A stretch of 64,000 nucleotides of DNA. Origin: Candidatus Woesearchaeota archaeon. GTDB taxonomy: Archaea > Nanobdellota > Nanobdellia > Woesearchaeales > JAHWIC01. The position numbers and the translations under genes are program-made. The DNA lies in NCBI GenBank assembly GCA_019322485.1, contig JAHWIK010000027.1, forward strand, positions 1-64,000, read 5' to 3'. The notes under the pieces were generated by a model that searched no databases, was not told the origin of the DNA, and saw only the letters and a list, made by a program, of their open reading frames with translations. Positions 44,451-53,212 of the stretch are shown in pieces (position 1 is the stretch's first letter; each line of letters begins with the position of its first letter).

Positions 44451-46094
44451 ATGTCAGAACAATCAGCCATATCAAAAGTAACCTTTATCCTAGTGTTTGT
44501 TGTAATTGCTATGCTGACTGCCAGCTGGTCTGGCTTGAAGAATATGGGCAGTGCAGCAAGTATTACTGGTGCAGTAACTTATTCTGATGGAGATATAATG
44601 GTTGTAGGTTATGATGATGGTACTACCTTCACATATCAGTATGATGATGGAAATTGGTACGGCACTCATTCCGGGCCGGATGCCCCCCCAGCTAATATGG
44701 ACGCAATAATAGACCGTGCTAGTGGACGTGATGACTTTGATGTTACATTGAATTCTGGTGGAGAAATAACAAAAATGGACGATGATAGTGGAGCAGGAGA
44801 TGATGGCGGCGCTGGAGGAGGAGATGACGGTGGTGGTGACGCAACAGCTGGAGCAGGAGATGCTGGAGGAGATAGTAGTGGCGCTGGAGGAGATACACCT
44901 GCTACACCAGACCCCTATGAAGTAGACACCGATGGGGATGGGTTTAGTGATGGACAGGAAGCTGAGCATCAGACTGACCCTAATAACCCGGATTCCCATG
45001 GTGAAGGTATGGGCGATATAGAAGCTATGAGTGATGATGACGAGGATGCAGAGGAGCAAGACGACGCAGCATCCGATGCAGCTGACAGGGGATGGGGTGC
45101 AGCAGAACAAGCTTACGCAACAATGCATCCTGGTGCTGGTGACCTGGCATGGCAGGGATATTGGGAAGATATAGTTGGACAGGATTTGTCCTTTGTTAAT
45201 GCTGAAGACCTGCCTGACTGGGCAGCTTATTCCTTAGAAGGGTATGAAGGCTATATATGCGAGCGGATGCTTGGTTTTGAAACATCAGATTATTTCGTAC
45301 AGGATTATCCTGGGCATTACCAGGGGGGTGATTTCCCTTCTATTACTAATATTATCTATGCTACTGGTGAAAGGACGCATTATCCCGTACAACAATTTAC
45401 AGAATGTACTGGGAATAGTGATTATTATGATGGAGAATGGTTCCCTAAGATTACTGCAACTGGTGCAACTGCCCCTACTGCTGCGGATGCACTAGGTTAC
45501 TTGTATAAGTTTTCATGGTATGTTGGCCATCCTTTCAGCGAAGACCAGATTGATGAGATGCAGGGGTGGGAGATTGATGATGAAGGTCTTGACCACAATG
45601 GGAATCTGTCATATAAGATATACTTGTTTACTTATCAGTGTGATGACCCAGATGCGTTGGATGTAGACGTCCCTACACTATCTGATGGGGCAAAAGCTTA
45701 TATCCTGCCTAGTGAGGCAACATCCTTTAAGGTGAACCCAGGAGCATATCATTCATATACTCATTCATTTTATGACAAAGCATATATTTATAAGATTTGC
45801 ATTAGATTTGACAATGACTATGGATGGTCACATGATGGAGATATTGAGGGTTCATGGCCTCCAGAATGTAAACCAAGCGATATAGATGGTGATGGTGGGT
45901 TGGTAGTTGAGTCAACTTCAACTCTTAGCATGCCTCCTGGATTTAATTTCTTCCCGCCAGATACAACCAGCGCGGGAAGCACTGATGACGGGGTGACATC
46001 TACAACAACAAGCGGCAGTGATGGTGACCCTCAGGACTGCACTAGTTGTCCTGCCGGGTTGCAGGGCGGCGGCGATGTTTGGGAAACTGGATAA
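44451..46094 (+). CDS. Exported family B protein (B1) with calcium-type TSP3 repeat
   Basis: I start at the ATG at 44451; an upstream TTG (44415) would add a polar stretch in front of the membrane helix and lies inside the hairpin element's flank. 547 residues. An N-terminal membrane helix or signal anchor (about 9-28) is followed by SITGAV and a small repeat-like GYDDGTTFTYQYDDGNWYG motif. A Gly/Asp/Ala-rich low-complexity linker (about 110-155) leads to a thrombospondin type 3 calcium motif DTDGDGFSDGQEAEHQTDP (about 159-180). The C-terminal 300 residues are beta-rich, with SYKIYLFTYQ...IYKICIRFDN similar to YLYKFTYVIN...YYTRACIVFNR in the 56260 product. That similarity and the same position in the cassette make the two probable distant homologues. 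Molecular role unknown. Confidence 0.7.
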   Translation: MSEQSAISKVTFILVFVVIAMLTASWSGLKNMGSAASITGAVTYSDGDIMVVGYDDGTTFTYQYDDGNWYGTHSGPDAPPANMDAIIDRASGRDDFDVTLNSGGEITKMDDDSGAGDDGGAGGGDDGGGDATAGAGDAGGDSSGAGGDTPATPDPYEVDTDGDGFSDGQEAEHQTDPNNPDSHGEGMGDIEAMSDDDEDAEEQDDAASDAADRGWGAAEQAYATMHPGAGDLAWQGYWEDIVGQDLSFVNAEDLPDWAAYSLEGYEGYICERMLGFETSDYFVQDYPGHYQGGDFPSITNIIYATGERTHYPVQQFTECTGNSDYYDGEWFPKITATGATAPTAADALGYLYKFSWYVGHPFSEDQIDEMQGWEIDDEGLDHNGNLSYKIYLFTYQCDDPDALDVDVPTLSDGAKAYILPSEATSFKVNPGAYHSYTHSFYDKAYIYKICIRFDNDYGWSHDGDIEGSWPPECKPSDIDGDGGLVVESTSTLSMPPGFNFFPPDTTSAGSTDDGVTSTTTSGSDGDPQDCTSCPAGLQGGGDVWETG

Positions 46095-46112
46095 TTATCA
46101 ATTAGAAAAAAA

Positions 46113-48479
46113 ATGAAAAAAAGAGGTGTAGCCTTTAAAAAAGGCCAGATAACTGTATTTATAATAATTGGGATTCTCTTATTAGTTTCTATTTCTACAG
46201 TGGTATATTTTAGAGGGAGGGCAGTCAAGGATATACCTATAGAAGAATTTGTTGAGGTGCCAGAGGTTGCAGCAGAGCTTGTGCCTATTGATTTGTTTGT
46301 GAAATCATGCATTAGAAGAAAGATTGAGGGGCCTGATGGTCCTCTTAAAGGCGCCCTTAGGATAGCTGAAGAGCATGGCGGCTATATCTACCAGGAAGAA
46401 TTACAGCCCGATTATATGTCCCCAACAGAAGGCAATGCTATTGAGTATCTGCCTAACTCTGGTATACTAATACCCTACTGGTATTATATGAAAAGCCCGA
46501 ATTATTGCCAAAGTAACTGCAAATTTGACACAATGATGCCGCCATTATGCAAGCCTTCACCAAGAGAGTGTGTCAATGAAGGCCAGGGCTCAATTGAAGA
46601 GCAGCTGGAGCGGTATTTATTAGAAAATATTGATGAATGCTTGGCTGGTTTTGCGGAAACAGAGAAACAGGGCTTTGAGGTGACTGAGCTTGGTGAGCCC
46701 CAGGCTAATGTGATAATAAGGGACAGGGATGTGCTAGTCAGGCTTTACTATCCCTTAAGCATAGAAAAGGAAGGAGCTACTGGCGGGATAGATGATTTTG
46801 TAGTGACAATAAGAAGCGACATAAAAGAGCTGTATACAATGGCTTATGAGATGGCTAAATATGACATGAATAACTGCTTTATTGGCAAACATATACAAAA
46901 CCATATTTCATACTCTGCAGGGCTAGGGGCTGGTAAACTGCCTCCAATCTATGAGCTTACTATAGGAGAGCCTTCCATGCAAATATGGTCTTTAGAGAAT
47001 GTCAAGCAGCTTTTGAAATATAGAATAGTTGGAGCTGTTCAGTTAATTGGCGTGTTTTACACAAAAGGGTTTACCTGGCCAACATACCATGACCCAAATG
47101 ACCCATATTACTCAACAAGACAGGGAATCCTTGACAATCAGGTTTTCAGGCCATTTGATACCTTCCATGATGCTACTGTGATTTTTAATTACCTTCCGTG
47201 GTGGGATATCTATCTTGACATAAAACCAAGCAGTGGCGGTGTACTAATGCCTTCTGACTTTGGCATGGATGCAGGAAGTTTCGCTACATTAATAGGTACA
47301 ATATCACAGACAAAGACCTACAAATTCTCTTATCAATACTCATTCCCTACAGTGGTTGATATAAGAAAACTGGATTATAGGAATGATGAGCATGTTTTCA
47401 GGTTTGCGCTTGAGGCAAATGTCAGGGCTAACAGATGCTTCAGTCCAAACATTACCATGACTTACACCAGGGATGCCTTTGCCACAGGATTATGCGATTA
47501 TGTACAGGCTAGAAGGAATGCCACTATTAATGTAAAGGAGATTACGCGCGAATTTGGAAATTATGTCCAACATCCAGTGGATGAGGTTAAGGTTACTTTC
47601 TTTGCAGGCACTACCTGCTTGCTAGGATTCACTGATGAAAATGGTATTATTGAAGCCAAATATCCAGCTGCTTATGGCGCGCAAATGAAATTTGCTAAAA
47701 GAGGCTATGCTGAAAAGATTGTAGATGTCTCTGATATTAGTGATGGTGCAACAGTCATCATAAATAAACTAAGAACATACAATGCAACAGTAAAGCACTT
47801 TAAGATGAACCGCGACAGAAGCTTGCCTCAATCAGGGGTAGACCTTGAGCCAGGGGAAACTGTGGTAATCATGCTAAAGAAAGCTGACTACCCAGAAATA
47901 CCGAGCCAAGTAGTGTCATTTGATGGCAGCTCTGAAACAAATATGACCTTAGATCTGATTGAGGGTAATTATGAGATTAGCGCGCAGTATTTTAAGCGCA
48001 GCCCCTTTAGTTTACCTCCAATGTGCATCCATATATGTAATCATGGAACATTTTCACAGCCAAGCACTGATTCATGGGATGCTGTAAACAACGTGCCAAC
48101 AAGCAAGTGCTTTGATGATGATTGTACTCCCGGAGGGGATTGTTATGGATATAGCACTGAACTTATTGATTTAGGTGCTTATGTCGAATGTTGCAATCAG
48201 GCCAATGAATGGATTCCTGAAGATCCAGTTAATATTTCACTCATGGGCGGGGCTAAATTTGACCAAGATTTAGGTTACTGGACACTAACTGAAGGGCATT
48301 ATTATGACCCAAGGGGCACAATAGAATTTAATGTGCTAAGCCAACCAGACCCTGACTGCGTTTCGGCTGATGATTGTGTTGTACCTGACTGCATAGGCTA
48401 TAGTGATGACCTTAGTGCTTTGGGTACCTATTATGAAACACACTGGAGTACACTTAGGCCAAGTTTAGTTTTTGGATAA
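46113..48479 (+). CDS. Family C exported protein (C1) with class III-like GQIT signal anchor
   Basis: 788 residues. The N-terminus KKGQITVFIIIGILLLVS resembles archaeal class III (type IV pilin-like) signal sequences, basic-Gly-Gln before a hydrophobic stretch, but lacks the usual Glu at +5. Conserved with C2 and C3 are FVKSC near 65 followed by GGYI, TEGNA...IPYWYY (about 108-130), and SIEEQLERYLLENIDECL. Also shared are TELGEPQANVIIRDRDVLV.LYYPL, a central SFPTVVDIR...FRFALEANV strand pair, and a carboxypeptidase-regulatory-like domain (DEVKVTFFAGTTCLLGFTDENG, about 490-550). The C1-specific C-terminus is Cys-rich. The gene follows B1 after 18 bases. It is much larger than a pilin, so it may be a membrane-tethered scaffold rather than a fibre subunit. 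Confidence 0.77.
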   Translation: MKKRGVAFKKGQITVFIIIGILLLVSISTVVYFRGRAVKDIPIEEFVEVPEVAAELVPIDLFVKSCIRRKIEGPDGPLKGALRIAEEHGGYIYQEELQPDYMSPTEGNAIEYLPNSGILIPYWYYMKSPNYCQSNCKFDTMMPPLCKPSPRECVNEGQGSIEEQLERYLLENIDECLAGFAETEKQGFEVTELGEPQANVIIRDRDVLVRLYYPLSIEKEGATGGIDDFVVTIRSDIKELYTMAYEMAKYDMNNCFIGKHIQNHISYSAGLGAGKLPPIYELTIGEPSMQIWSLENVKQLLKYRIVGAVQLIGVFYTKGFTWPTYHDPNDPYYSTRQGILDNQVFRPFDTFHDATVIFNYLPWWDIYLDIKPSSGGVLMPSDFGMDAGSFATLIGTISQTKTYKFSYQYSFPTVVDIRKLDYRNDEHVFRFALEANVRANRCFSPNITMTYTRDAFATGLCDYVQARRNATINVKEITREFGNYVQHPVDEVKVTFFAGTTCLLGFTDENGIIEAKYPAAYGAQMKFAKRGYAEKIVDVSDISDGATVIINKLRTYNATVKHFKMNRDRSLPQSGVDLEPGETVVIMLKKADYPEIPSQVVSFDGSSETNMTLDLIEGNYEISAQYFKRSPFSLPPMCIHICNHGTFSQPSTDSWDAVNNVPTSKCFDDDCTPGGDCYGYSTELIDLGAYVECCNQANEWIPEDPVNISLMGGAKFDQDLGYWTLTEGHYYDPRGTIEFNVLSQPDPDCVSADDCVVPDCIGYSDDLSALGTYYETHWSTLRPSLVFG

Positions 48480-48483
48480 AGAG

Positions 48484-49293
48484 ATGACATTGTTAAACAA
48501 AAAAAGGCTAATGGAAGTAAAGAAATCCTTGTTCTTTAAGAGCTTTAAAGATATTGACTTAAAGTTATTGTATGCAATTCTAATAGATGCAGGGTATTAT
48601 CTCCTGGTATTTGGCATTATAATGTTAACCTATTCCATGCTGCAATACAACTTTACAGCATTAGATAATGTAATGCCTGTGTTAGAGAAGATTCAAACCC
48701 TTTCTATTGATGGCCCTGGCTTCAAGGCAGAGGCAGAAGAGGCTGTTGGGATGCTGCGCATGATGTTTATGAAAGGGGTATTGATAGCAGTTGGAGCAGT
48801 TATTGTTTTGGTTCTTGTATCAGCGGTTTTAAGAAGCCTGGTTTGGAGCCAAATCCTGAGGATAAAGGTAGATAAACACTATCTAAAAAGGTTTTTCCTG
48901 CTCAAGGTTTTGTGGAGCCTTGCATGGCTGCTAGTAATTGCGCTGGGTTTTTTGTTGTTTAAGCCTAAAGTCAGTGTATGGATTTTGATAGTAACGTCTG
49001 TGATTTATGTTCATTTTACAGTAATCCTGCACTCCTTGTTTGATAAAAGAAAAGCAAATTTGGGGCTAATAAAGAGCGCATTCTTAATAGGACTAAAAAA
49101 GATTTATTTGCTCATTGTGCCATATATCGTGGCTGGGGCTGTTTTTTATTTCCTTGGCTCATCCTGCTATCTGGCATACCTGCTGAAAAAAAAGGTTGTT
49201 TTAATGAGCATTTATGCTATCTTGTTCATAGTATTTTCAGGATGGGTAAGGCTGTACATATCAATGATACTTAAAAAGGCAGAAAAAGCTTAA
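48484..49293 (+). CDS. Six-helix integral membrane protein of unknown function
   Basis: The ATG at 48484, four bases after the C1 stop, is preferred to the overlapping TTG at 48472. 269 residues with hydrophobic segments at about 25-48, 95-117, 135-155, 158-178, 207-230 and 235-257. A basic cytoplasmic N-terminus (NKKRLMEVKKSLFFKSFKD) precedes the first. I see no catalytic motif and no clear family; it is not SpoIIM-like. As the last gene of the A1-B1-C1 cluster it could be a channel, assembly factor or anchor for the exported trio. Its stop codon directly abuts that of the convergent 414-residue gene, with no bases between. Confidence 0.72.
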   Translation: MTLLNKKRLMEVKKSLFFKSFKDIDLKLLYAILIDAGYYLLVFGIIMLTYSMLQYNFTALDNVMPVLEKIQTLSIDGPGFKAEAEEAVGMLRMMFMKGVLIAVGAVIVLVLVSAVLRSLVWSQILRIKVDKHYLKRFFLLKVLWSLAWLLVIALGFLLFKPKVSVWILIVTSVIYVHFTVILHSLFDKRKANLGLIKSAFLIGLKKIYLLIVPYIVAGAVFYFLGSSCYLAYLLKKKVVLMSIYAILFIVFSGWVRLYISMILKKAEKA

Positions 49294-50538
49294 TTATCCT
49301 CTAGGGCCAAGCTGCTGTAGTTCGTACAATTTTTCAAGCTGGTAGCAGTTCTGCTTAAGGAATGGCTGGGTTAGCTTATCACAAAGTTCGAATCTGCCAG
49401 CTGTTGCAAAGACCATATAACAATTATCGCGTATAGTGTCCTTTATAATCTTGGCGCACATGCCTGCGTCATTAAGTTCCTTGGCAATACTCCTAATGCA
49501 GTTGTCTTCTGCTCGCTGATCCATAATGTCATCACAATATTGCTCATCAGTTGATGCCTGAGCAACCCTGCCATAACAGTCATCCCTGAATACCCTGTCT
49601 GTGATATCAGCGCATTGCTGGCCAGCTTTTGATGGGTTTGTGAATGCAGTTTGTTCTATATTGCTTAGCTTTTCCCATGTAGTCATAGTAGGGGTAATCG
49701 GTGCTGGTGGCGGCGGTGGAGGTGGTTTTGGGCAGTCATCTGAACATGTTGTATAAGTCTCTCCTGTCTCACACTTCCCGTTACCGCAGCAGGGGATTAT
49801 TGGCCTGGAAACACACTCATTTAACGCAAGAAAATCTGTAGTGCAAGGGTCGCCATCCTCACAAATAAGGTCTCCCTCCCTTTCTTCCTCTGTTGGAACC
49901 ACAAATTCTTCCTCTCTAGGAATCTCTTCTTCCTCCTCAGGCAAGGTTGGCGGTGGGGTTGGTGCCTCAGCAACACTAAATGTTTCTACTGCAGTTGCAA
50001 GCTTTCCATTGTATCTTGCCAAAACCTTTAACTGGTAGTTTGCTGGCGCTAGGCTAGAAGGAATCCTTATCTTGGCTTTTGTTGGAACCCCTGTTTCAAT
50101 TGCTGCTGTTTCTTCCTTGTGTTGGACTACATTTTCATTTGCATCCATTATTAAATATCTCAGTGAAACATCCTGCCTGCCAGCAGCTCCCAGGTCAAGC
50201 AGCTCTACATCAAATTCTAAATCATCACCCTGCATAGCTTCTGTTGTGGTTATGGTTGTCTCAAGGCCAAGAAGTTCTGCTGGTTCTCCTTTCATAAAGT
50301 TAAACGCCAGAATGCCTCCAAGGACAACAACAATAAAAACAGCAGTTAGCGCAATAATTGTTGTTGGAGATATATGGACTGCAGGCTTGGCTGCCTGCGG
50401 CTGTGCATAAGCCTGCCTGATGGCTGCGTCAATTGCAGGCTGCTGATAGCCGTATTTAAGCAGCGCTGCTCGTATAGAATTGACATTATAGCCTGCTTTA
50501 AGCTGCTGCCTAATATAAGAAGCTAAATCCTGAGCCAT
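49294..50538 (-). CDS. Membrane protein with DPANN N-terminal helical domain, beta domain and Cys repeats
   Basis: 414 residues. The N-terminal 41 residues (LASYIRQQLKAGYNVNSIRAAL...GYQQPAIDAAIRQAY) form a small three-helix UBA-like domain that I associate with many DPANN membrane proteins. After a Pro/Ala linker comes one membrane helix (about 58-80), then a CARDB/NEW3-like beta domain (about 88-190). A Glu/Pro hinge precedes a Cys motif CCGNGKCETGETYTTCSDDC (about 247-266) and an eight-Pro run. Four repeats of about 25 residues (303-400) follow, with C-x-I...RDxCYxxxA. The helical domain should be in the cytoplasm and the Cys repeats outside. It is the only minus-strand gene in the right half and shares its upstream region with the C2-A2-B2-C3-A3 operon. 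Confidence 0.78.
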   Translation of the reverse strand: MAQDLASYIRQQLKAGYNVNSIRAALLKYGYQQPAIDAAIRQAYAQPQAAKPAVHISPTTIIALTAVFIVVVLGGILAFNFMKGEPAELLGLETTITTTEAMQGDDLEFDVELLDLGAAGRQDVSLRYLIMDANENVVQHKEETAAIETGVPTKAKIRIPSSLAPANYQLKVLARYNGKLATAVETFSVAEAPTPPPTLPEEEEEIPREEEFVVPTEEEREGDLICEDGDPCTTDFLALNECVSRPIIPCCGNGKCETGETYTTCSDDCPKPPPPPPPAPITPTMTTWEKLSNIEQTAFTNPSKAGQQCADITDRVFRDDCYGRVAQASTDEQYCDDIMDQRAEDNCIRSIAKELNDAGMCAKIIKDTIRDNCYMVFATAGRFELCDKLTQPFLKQNCYQLEKLYELQQLGPRG

Positions 50539-50560
50539 TGGATTTATTTTAATTTGATAT

Positions 50561-50571
50561 TATTTAAATGT
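50561..50571 (-). promoter_or_regulatory. TATA box of the 414-residue membrane protein gene
   Basis: On the minus strand ACATTTAAATA lies about 23-33 bases before the ATG, giving a leaderless transcript. Confidence 0.5.
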
Positions 50572-50623
50572 TATTGTTTGCTGGATAGTCAATAAGAAAA
50601 AAATAATCACTAACTGCACAAAC

Positions 50624-50652
50624 ACTGTAGCCAACCAAAGGTTGGTTACTGT
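50624..50652. promoter_or_regulatory. Hairpin in the divergent intergenic region
   Basis: CCAACC-AAA-GGTTGG (50631-50645) is extended on both sides by GATG/CATT-like pairing with one mismatch (50624-50652). It lies upstream of both divergent promoters, so it is not a terminator for either gene. It may be an operator or the remains of an element. The rest of the 414-base gap is AT-rich without a visible gene. Confidence 0.45.
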
Positions 50653-50820
50653 ACAGAGTTTCACCTTATTTATTTTTAATTTGTTTTAATAATCTAAAAT
50701 TAAAAAATATCAACACAACCATATGTACAACTAGTTCTGCATCTTTTTCTGCACCCAATGATAGATTCTTAGGGTGATAATTAAAATCAAGGTGCGCAAA
50801 CAATTCTAATAAATTTTTTA

Positions 50821-50935
50821 GAAAGATTTAAATATATGCAAAGTTTAGTATAAATATAGTATATATAAAGTATAAAGTAGTCGACAAAAAAAGAGAAAGG
50901 TTTATATATTTATACATTATTTAGTATAAATATAG
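50821..50935 (+). promoter_or_regulatory. Duplicated promoter-operator unit of the second ribbon-helix-helix operon
   Basis: Two tandem promoters, GAAAGATTTAAATATAT at 50821 and GAAAGGTTTATATATTTAT at 50895, are each followed at 23-25 bases by the identical 16-base sequence TTTAGTATAAATATAG (50844-50859 and 50920-50935). In each case that repeat coincides with the predicted transcription start. This is a strong candidate for repression by the 54-residue regulator encoded at 50954. Confidence 0.7.
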
Positions 50936-50953
50936 GCTTAATTAAGCATAAAA

Positions 50954-51118
50954 ATGAGTGTACAGATACGAATTACAGTCTCTAAAGAGATAAACGAACT
51001 TCTCGAAAAGGTAGCTAAGAAACTCGGCAAAAAGAAGTCAATGCTAGCTAGAGAGCTGATGGAGCAGAAGCTATACGACTTAGAATTGATTCAAAAAAAA
51101 TTTGGTGAGCTAAAATAA
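50954..51118 (+). CDS. Ribbon-helix-helix transcriptional regulator (54 aa)
   Basis: MSVQIRITVSKEINELLEKVAKK is a classic ribbon-helix-helix start. An IRITV strand is followed by helix A, the turn LGKKKS, and helix B (MLARELMEQKLYDL). The protein resembles antitoxin-like and CopG-like DNA-binding proteins, but no toxin gene follows. The last base of its TAA is the first of the next ATG (TAATG), so translation of the C2 surface gene is coupled to it, just as in the 16522 operon. It probably dimerises and represses its own duplicated promoter. Confidence 0.78.
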   Translation: MSVQIRITVSKEINELLEKVAKKLGKKKSMLARELMEQKLYDLELIQKKFGELK

Positions 51119-53211
51119 TGAATAAGAGAATGAACAAAAAATCCCAGATTACTTTGTTTATTATAATCGGAATAGTTATGCTAACCTCAGTTGGCACGTA
51201 TATATACTTTAGAGCCTCTATCAGGAGGGCAGAGATAATGCCTGAACTTGTAGCTGCTGAGGAAGTGCCAAGGGCATTCAACCCAATACAGGTGTTCATA
51301 GAAAGCTGTGTGAGCAAGGTAGGTAAGGATGGGATGGAACTGCTTGGCAGCCAAGGGGGCTACATAAACATTGAAAGAGCCGGTATTGGACCAGGCATAA
51401 CACCTACTGAAGGAAATGCTGTAGCCTTTTCAAGAGGTTCTGGGTTAAATGTTCCCTACTGGTTCTATTTGGAGAGCGACAATAAATGCATTGGCAATTG
51501 TGTGTTTAGTACGCAAAAACCAGAACTGTACAAAGGCAGGCTGCTGTCAATCGAGGGGCAGCTTGAGGAGTATGTTAATGCCAATCTAAAGGAATGCTTT
51601 AATGAATTTAAGGTATTGAAAACAAGGGGCTACATAATTGAGGAGCTTGGAGATATTAATACAAAGGTTAGTGTAACAGAAGAAGAGGTTGTTGTTTTGG
51701 TAGAATACCCAATCAAGGCTAGGGCTCTTGATGCAGTGCTTGAGCTTGAAAGGTTTCCAGTGGTAATACAAGTTAATTTAAAGGACATTTATGAATTGGC
51801 TATGCTGATAACAAACCTCGAGGCTGAATACAGATATCTTGAAAAGGACGCGCTAAACCTCATAACCGGGTTTTCTGGCAAGGATATGGAAAAGCTGGCG
51901 CCAATGTCAGATGTTGGCCTGGAGTTTGGCAACAGACTTTACTGGAGAAGAGGCGCAATTATAGACAATCTAAAGGGCATGCTTTCAGCCTATATCCCTT
52001 TGCTGCAGGTAGAGGGTACGCGCAATTACAGGCCATTGAGCTTTCCTGGTGAAAGCCTGAAGGAATCATTATACAATCAACAGATGCTGATTCCAAACAG
52101 TGAGCTGTATAACCTTGATGTTTACTTCACTTATCTTGGATGGGAGCCATGGTTTGACCTTAATTGCAGGGGGGAGATATGCCAGCCAGAATCTATTTCA
52201 AGCAGCATAATAACCCTGATGGGCTTGCAGCGATACAACTTTGTCTATGACCTTAGTTTCCCTGTGATGGTAGAGATACATGACCCAGACGCATTTAAGG
52301 GCCTAGGTTATGACTTTAGGTTTATGCTTGAGGCAAATATCCGAAATAACGAGCCTATGCCAGAGGTATTCAGCCCACTACAGGTTATTGAGCCACAGGT
52401 TTCTTTGCTGTGTGATTTAGAAAAGAGAAACAGCGGCTATATGGATATAGATATAACTGATATGATGACTGCTGAGCCAGTTGATGATGTGAGGGTTTCT
52501 TTCAGCTGCGCTGAGGAGAGCTGTTTTATGGGTATTGCGGAGGGAGGCAGCTTAGTAGAAAGATTCCCTGTTTGCCTTGGAGGGATTGTTTCCTTCCTTA
52601 AAGAAGGCTACCTGGGTTATTCTCAATTCCTGAACACAAAGCTTGACGAAAAAGCTGAGGTTAAGGTCACCCTTAAACCATTGGTTGAGAAGCAGTTTAT
52701 GATTAAGAAAAAGAGGGTTGTTAAAAATCCAGAAGGGTGGGTTTTCATTGATACTCCGTTTACACTTGGAAGAAAGGAAAGCGCATTCATAAGTCTTGTA
52801 AGAAAACCCGGCCCAGGCGAGGATGCATACCAGGCTGCTGCTGAATACAGCGGCGGTGTTGGAGAGATAACCCTGGCGGATGGAGACTATGAGATTGATA
52901 TACAGCTTTACACAAATGAAACAATTATTATTCCAGAAGAGGAGCGCTGCGAAGAGGTTGCGTTTATTGAGCAGTGCTATACAATTGAAGAGCTTAAGTT
53001 TAATGAAACCTTTCCAAATGGCGGCTTGAAGCTGAATCATACATTTACAGCTGATGACCTTAAGAGTGATATGATAACGTTTTATGTTGTAAATACCTAC
53101 ATAACAGGCATTCCTGAAGCTAACAGGGTTGTTGAAGACCTTGAGCAAATAGAAAAGGTAGAGGAATACTCTACAGCCCATGCTAATAGATTAAAACCAA
53201 CAGTTGAATAA
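51118..53211 (+). CDS. Family C exported protein (C2) with class III-like signal anchor
   Basis: 697 residues. The N-terminus NKKSQITLFIIIGIVMLTSVGTYIYF aligns with C1 and C3; Ser replaces Gly before the Gln, which prepilin peptidases also tolerate. Family features in order are FIESC near 62, GGYI, TPTEGNAVAFSRGSGLNVPYWFY (about 98-122), SIEGQLEEYVNANLKECF (about 145-162), and EELGDIN...EEVVVLVEYPI. Then come YDLSFPVMVEIHDPD...FRFMLEANI (about 375-410) and a carboxypeptidase-regulatory-like domain (DDVRVSFSCAEESCFMG, about 458-520). A beta domain and a short charged tail end it. It opens the C2-A2-B2-C3-A3 operon, directly coupled to the ribbon-helix-helix regulator. Possible role: membrane-tethered scaffold for its A partner. 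Confidence 0.77.
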   Translation: MNKRMNKKSQITLFIIIGIVMLTSVGTYIYFRASIRRAEIMPELVAAEEVPRAFNPIQVFIESCVSKVGKDGMELLGSQGGYINIERAGIGPGITPTEGNAVAFSRGSGLNVPYWFYLESDNKCIGNCVFSTQKPELYKGRLLSIEGQLEEYVNANLKECFNEFKVLKTRGYIIEELGDINTKVSVTEEEVVVLVEYPIKARALDAVLELERFPVVIQVNLKDIYELAMLITNLEAEYRYLEKDALNLITGFSGKDMEKLAPMSDVGLEFGNRLYWRRGAIIDNLKGMLSAYIPLLQVEGTRNYRPLSFPGESLKESLYNQQMLIPNSELYNLDVYFTYLGWEPWFDLNCRGEICQPESISSSIITLMGLQRYNFVYDLSFPVMVEIHDPDAFKGLGYDFRFMLEANIRNNEPMPEVFSPLQVIEPQVSLLCDLEKRNSGYMDIDITDMMTAEPVDDVRVSFSCAEESCFMGIAEGGSLVERFPVCLGGIVSFLKEGYLGYSQFLNTKLDEKAEVKVTLKPLVEKQFMIKKKRVVKNPEGWVFIDTPFTLGRKESAFISLVRKPGPGEDAYQAAAEYSGGVGEITLADGDYEIDIQLYTNETIIIPEEERCEEVAFIEQCYTIEELKFNETFPNGGLKLNHTFTADDLKSDMITFYVVNTYITGIPEANRVVEDLEQIEKVEEYSTAHANRLKPTVE

Positions 53212-53212
53212 G

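Noticed and set aside
44490..45128. Open frame of 212 codons on the minus strand opposite B1
   Set aside because: It lies wholly within B1, is almost only Cys, Ser, Ile and His from antisense of GAT/GCT-rich codons, and has no promoter. It is a shadow of the low-complexity region.
48472..48483. TTG start overlapping the C1 stop for the six-helix membrane protein
   Set aside because: The ATG at 48484 gives a normal protein and the same short spacing as neighbouring genes. The TTG starts at 44415, 53204 and 56254 were set aside for the same reason.
50954..51118. The 54-residue ribbon-helix-helix protein as antitoxin of a toxin-antitoxin pair
   Set aside because: The coupled downstream gene encodes a 697-residue exported protein, not a small toxin. 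The same holds for the 16522 gene.
52552..53181. Open frame of 209 codons on the minus strand opposite C2
   Set aside because: Fully contained in C2, which has strong family motifs in its own frame. Composition is unlike the real genes.
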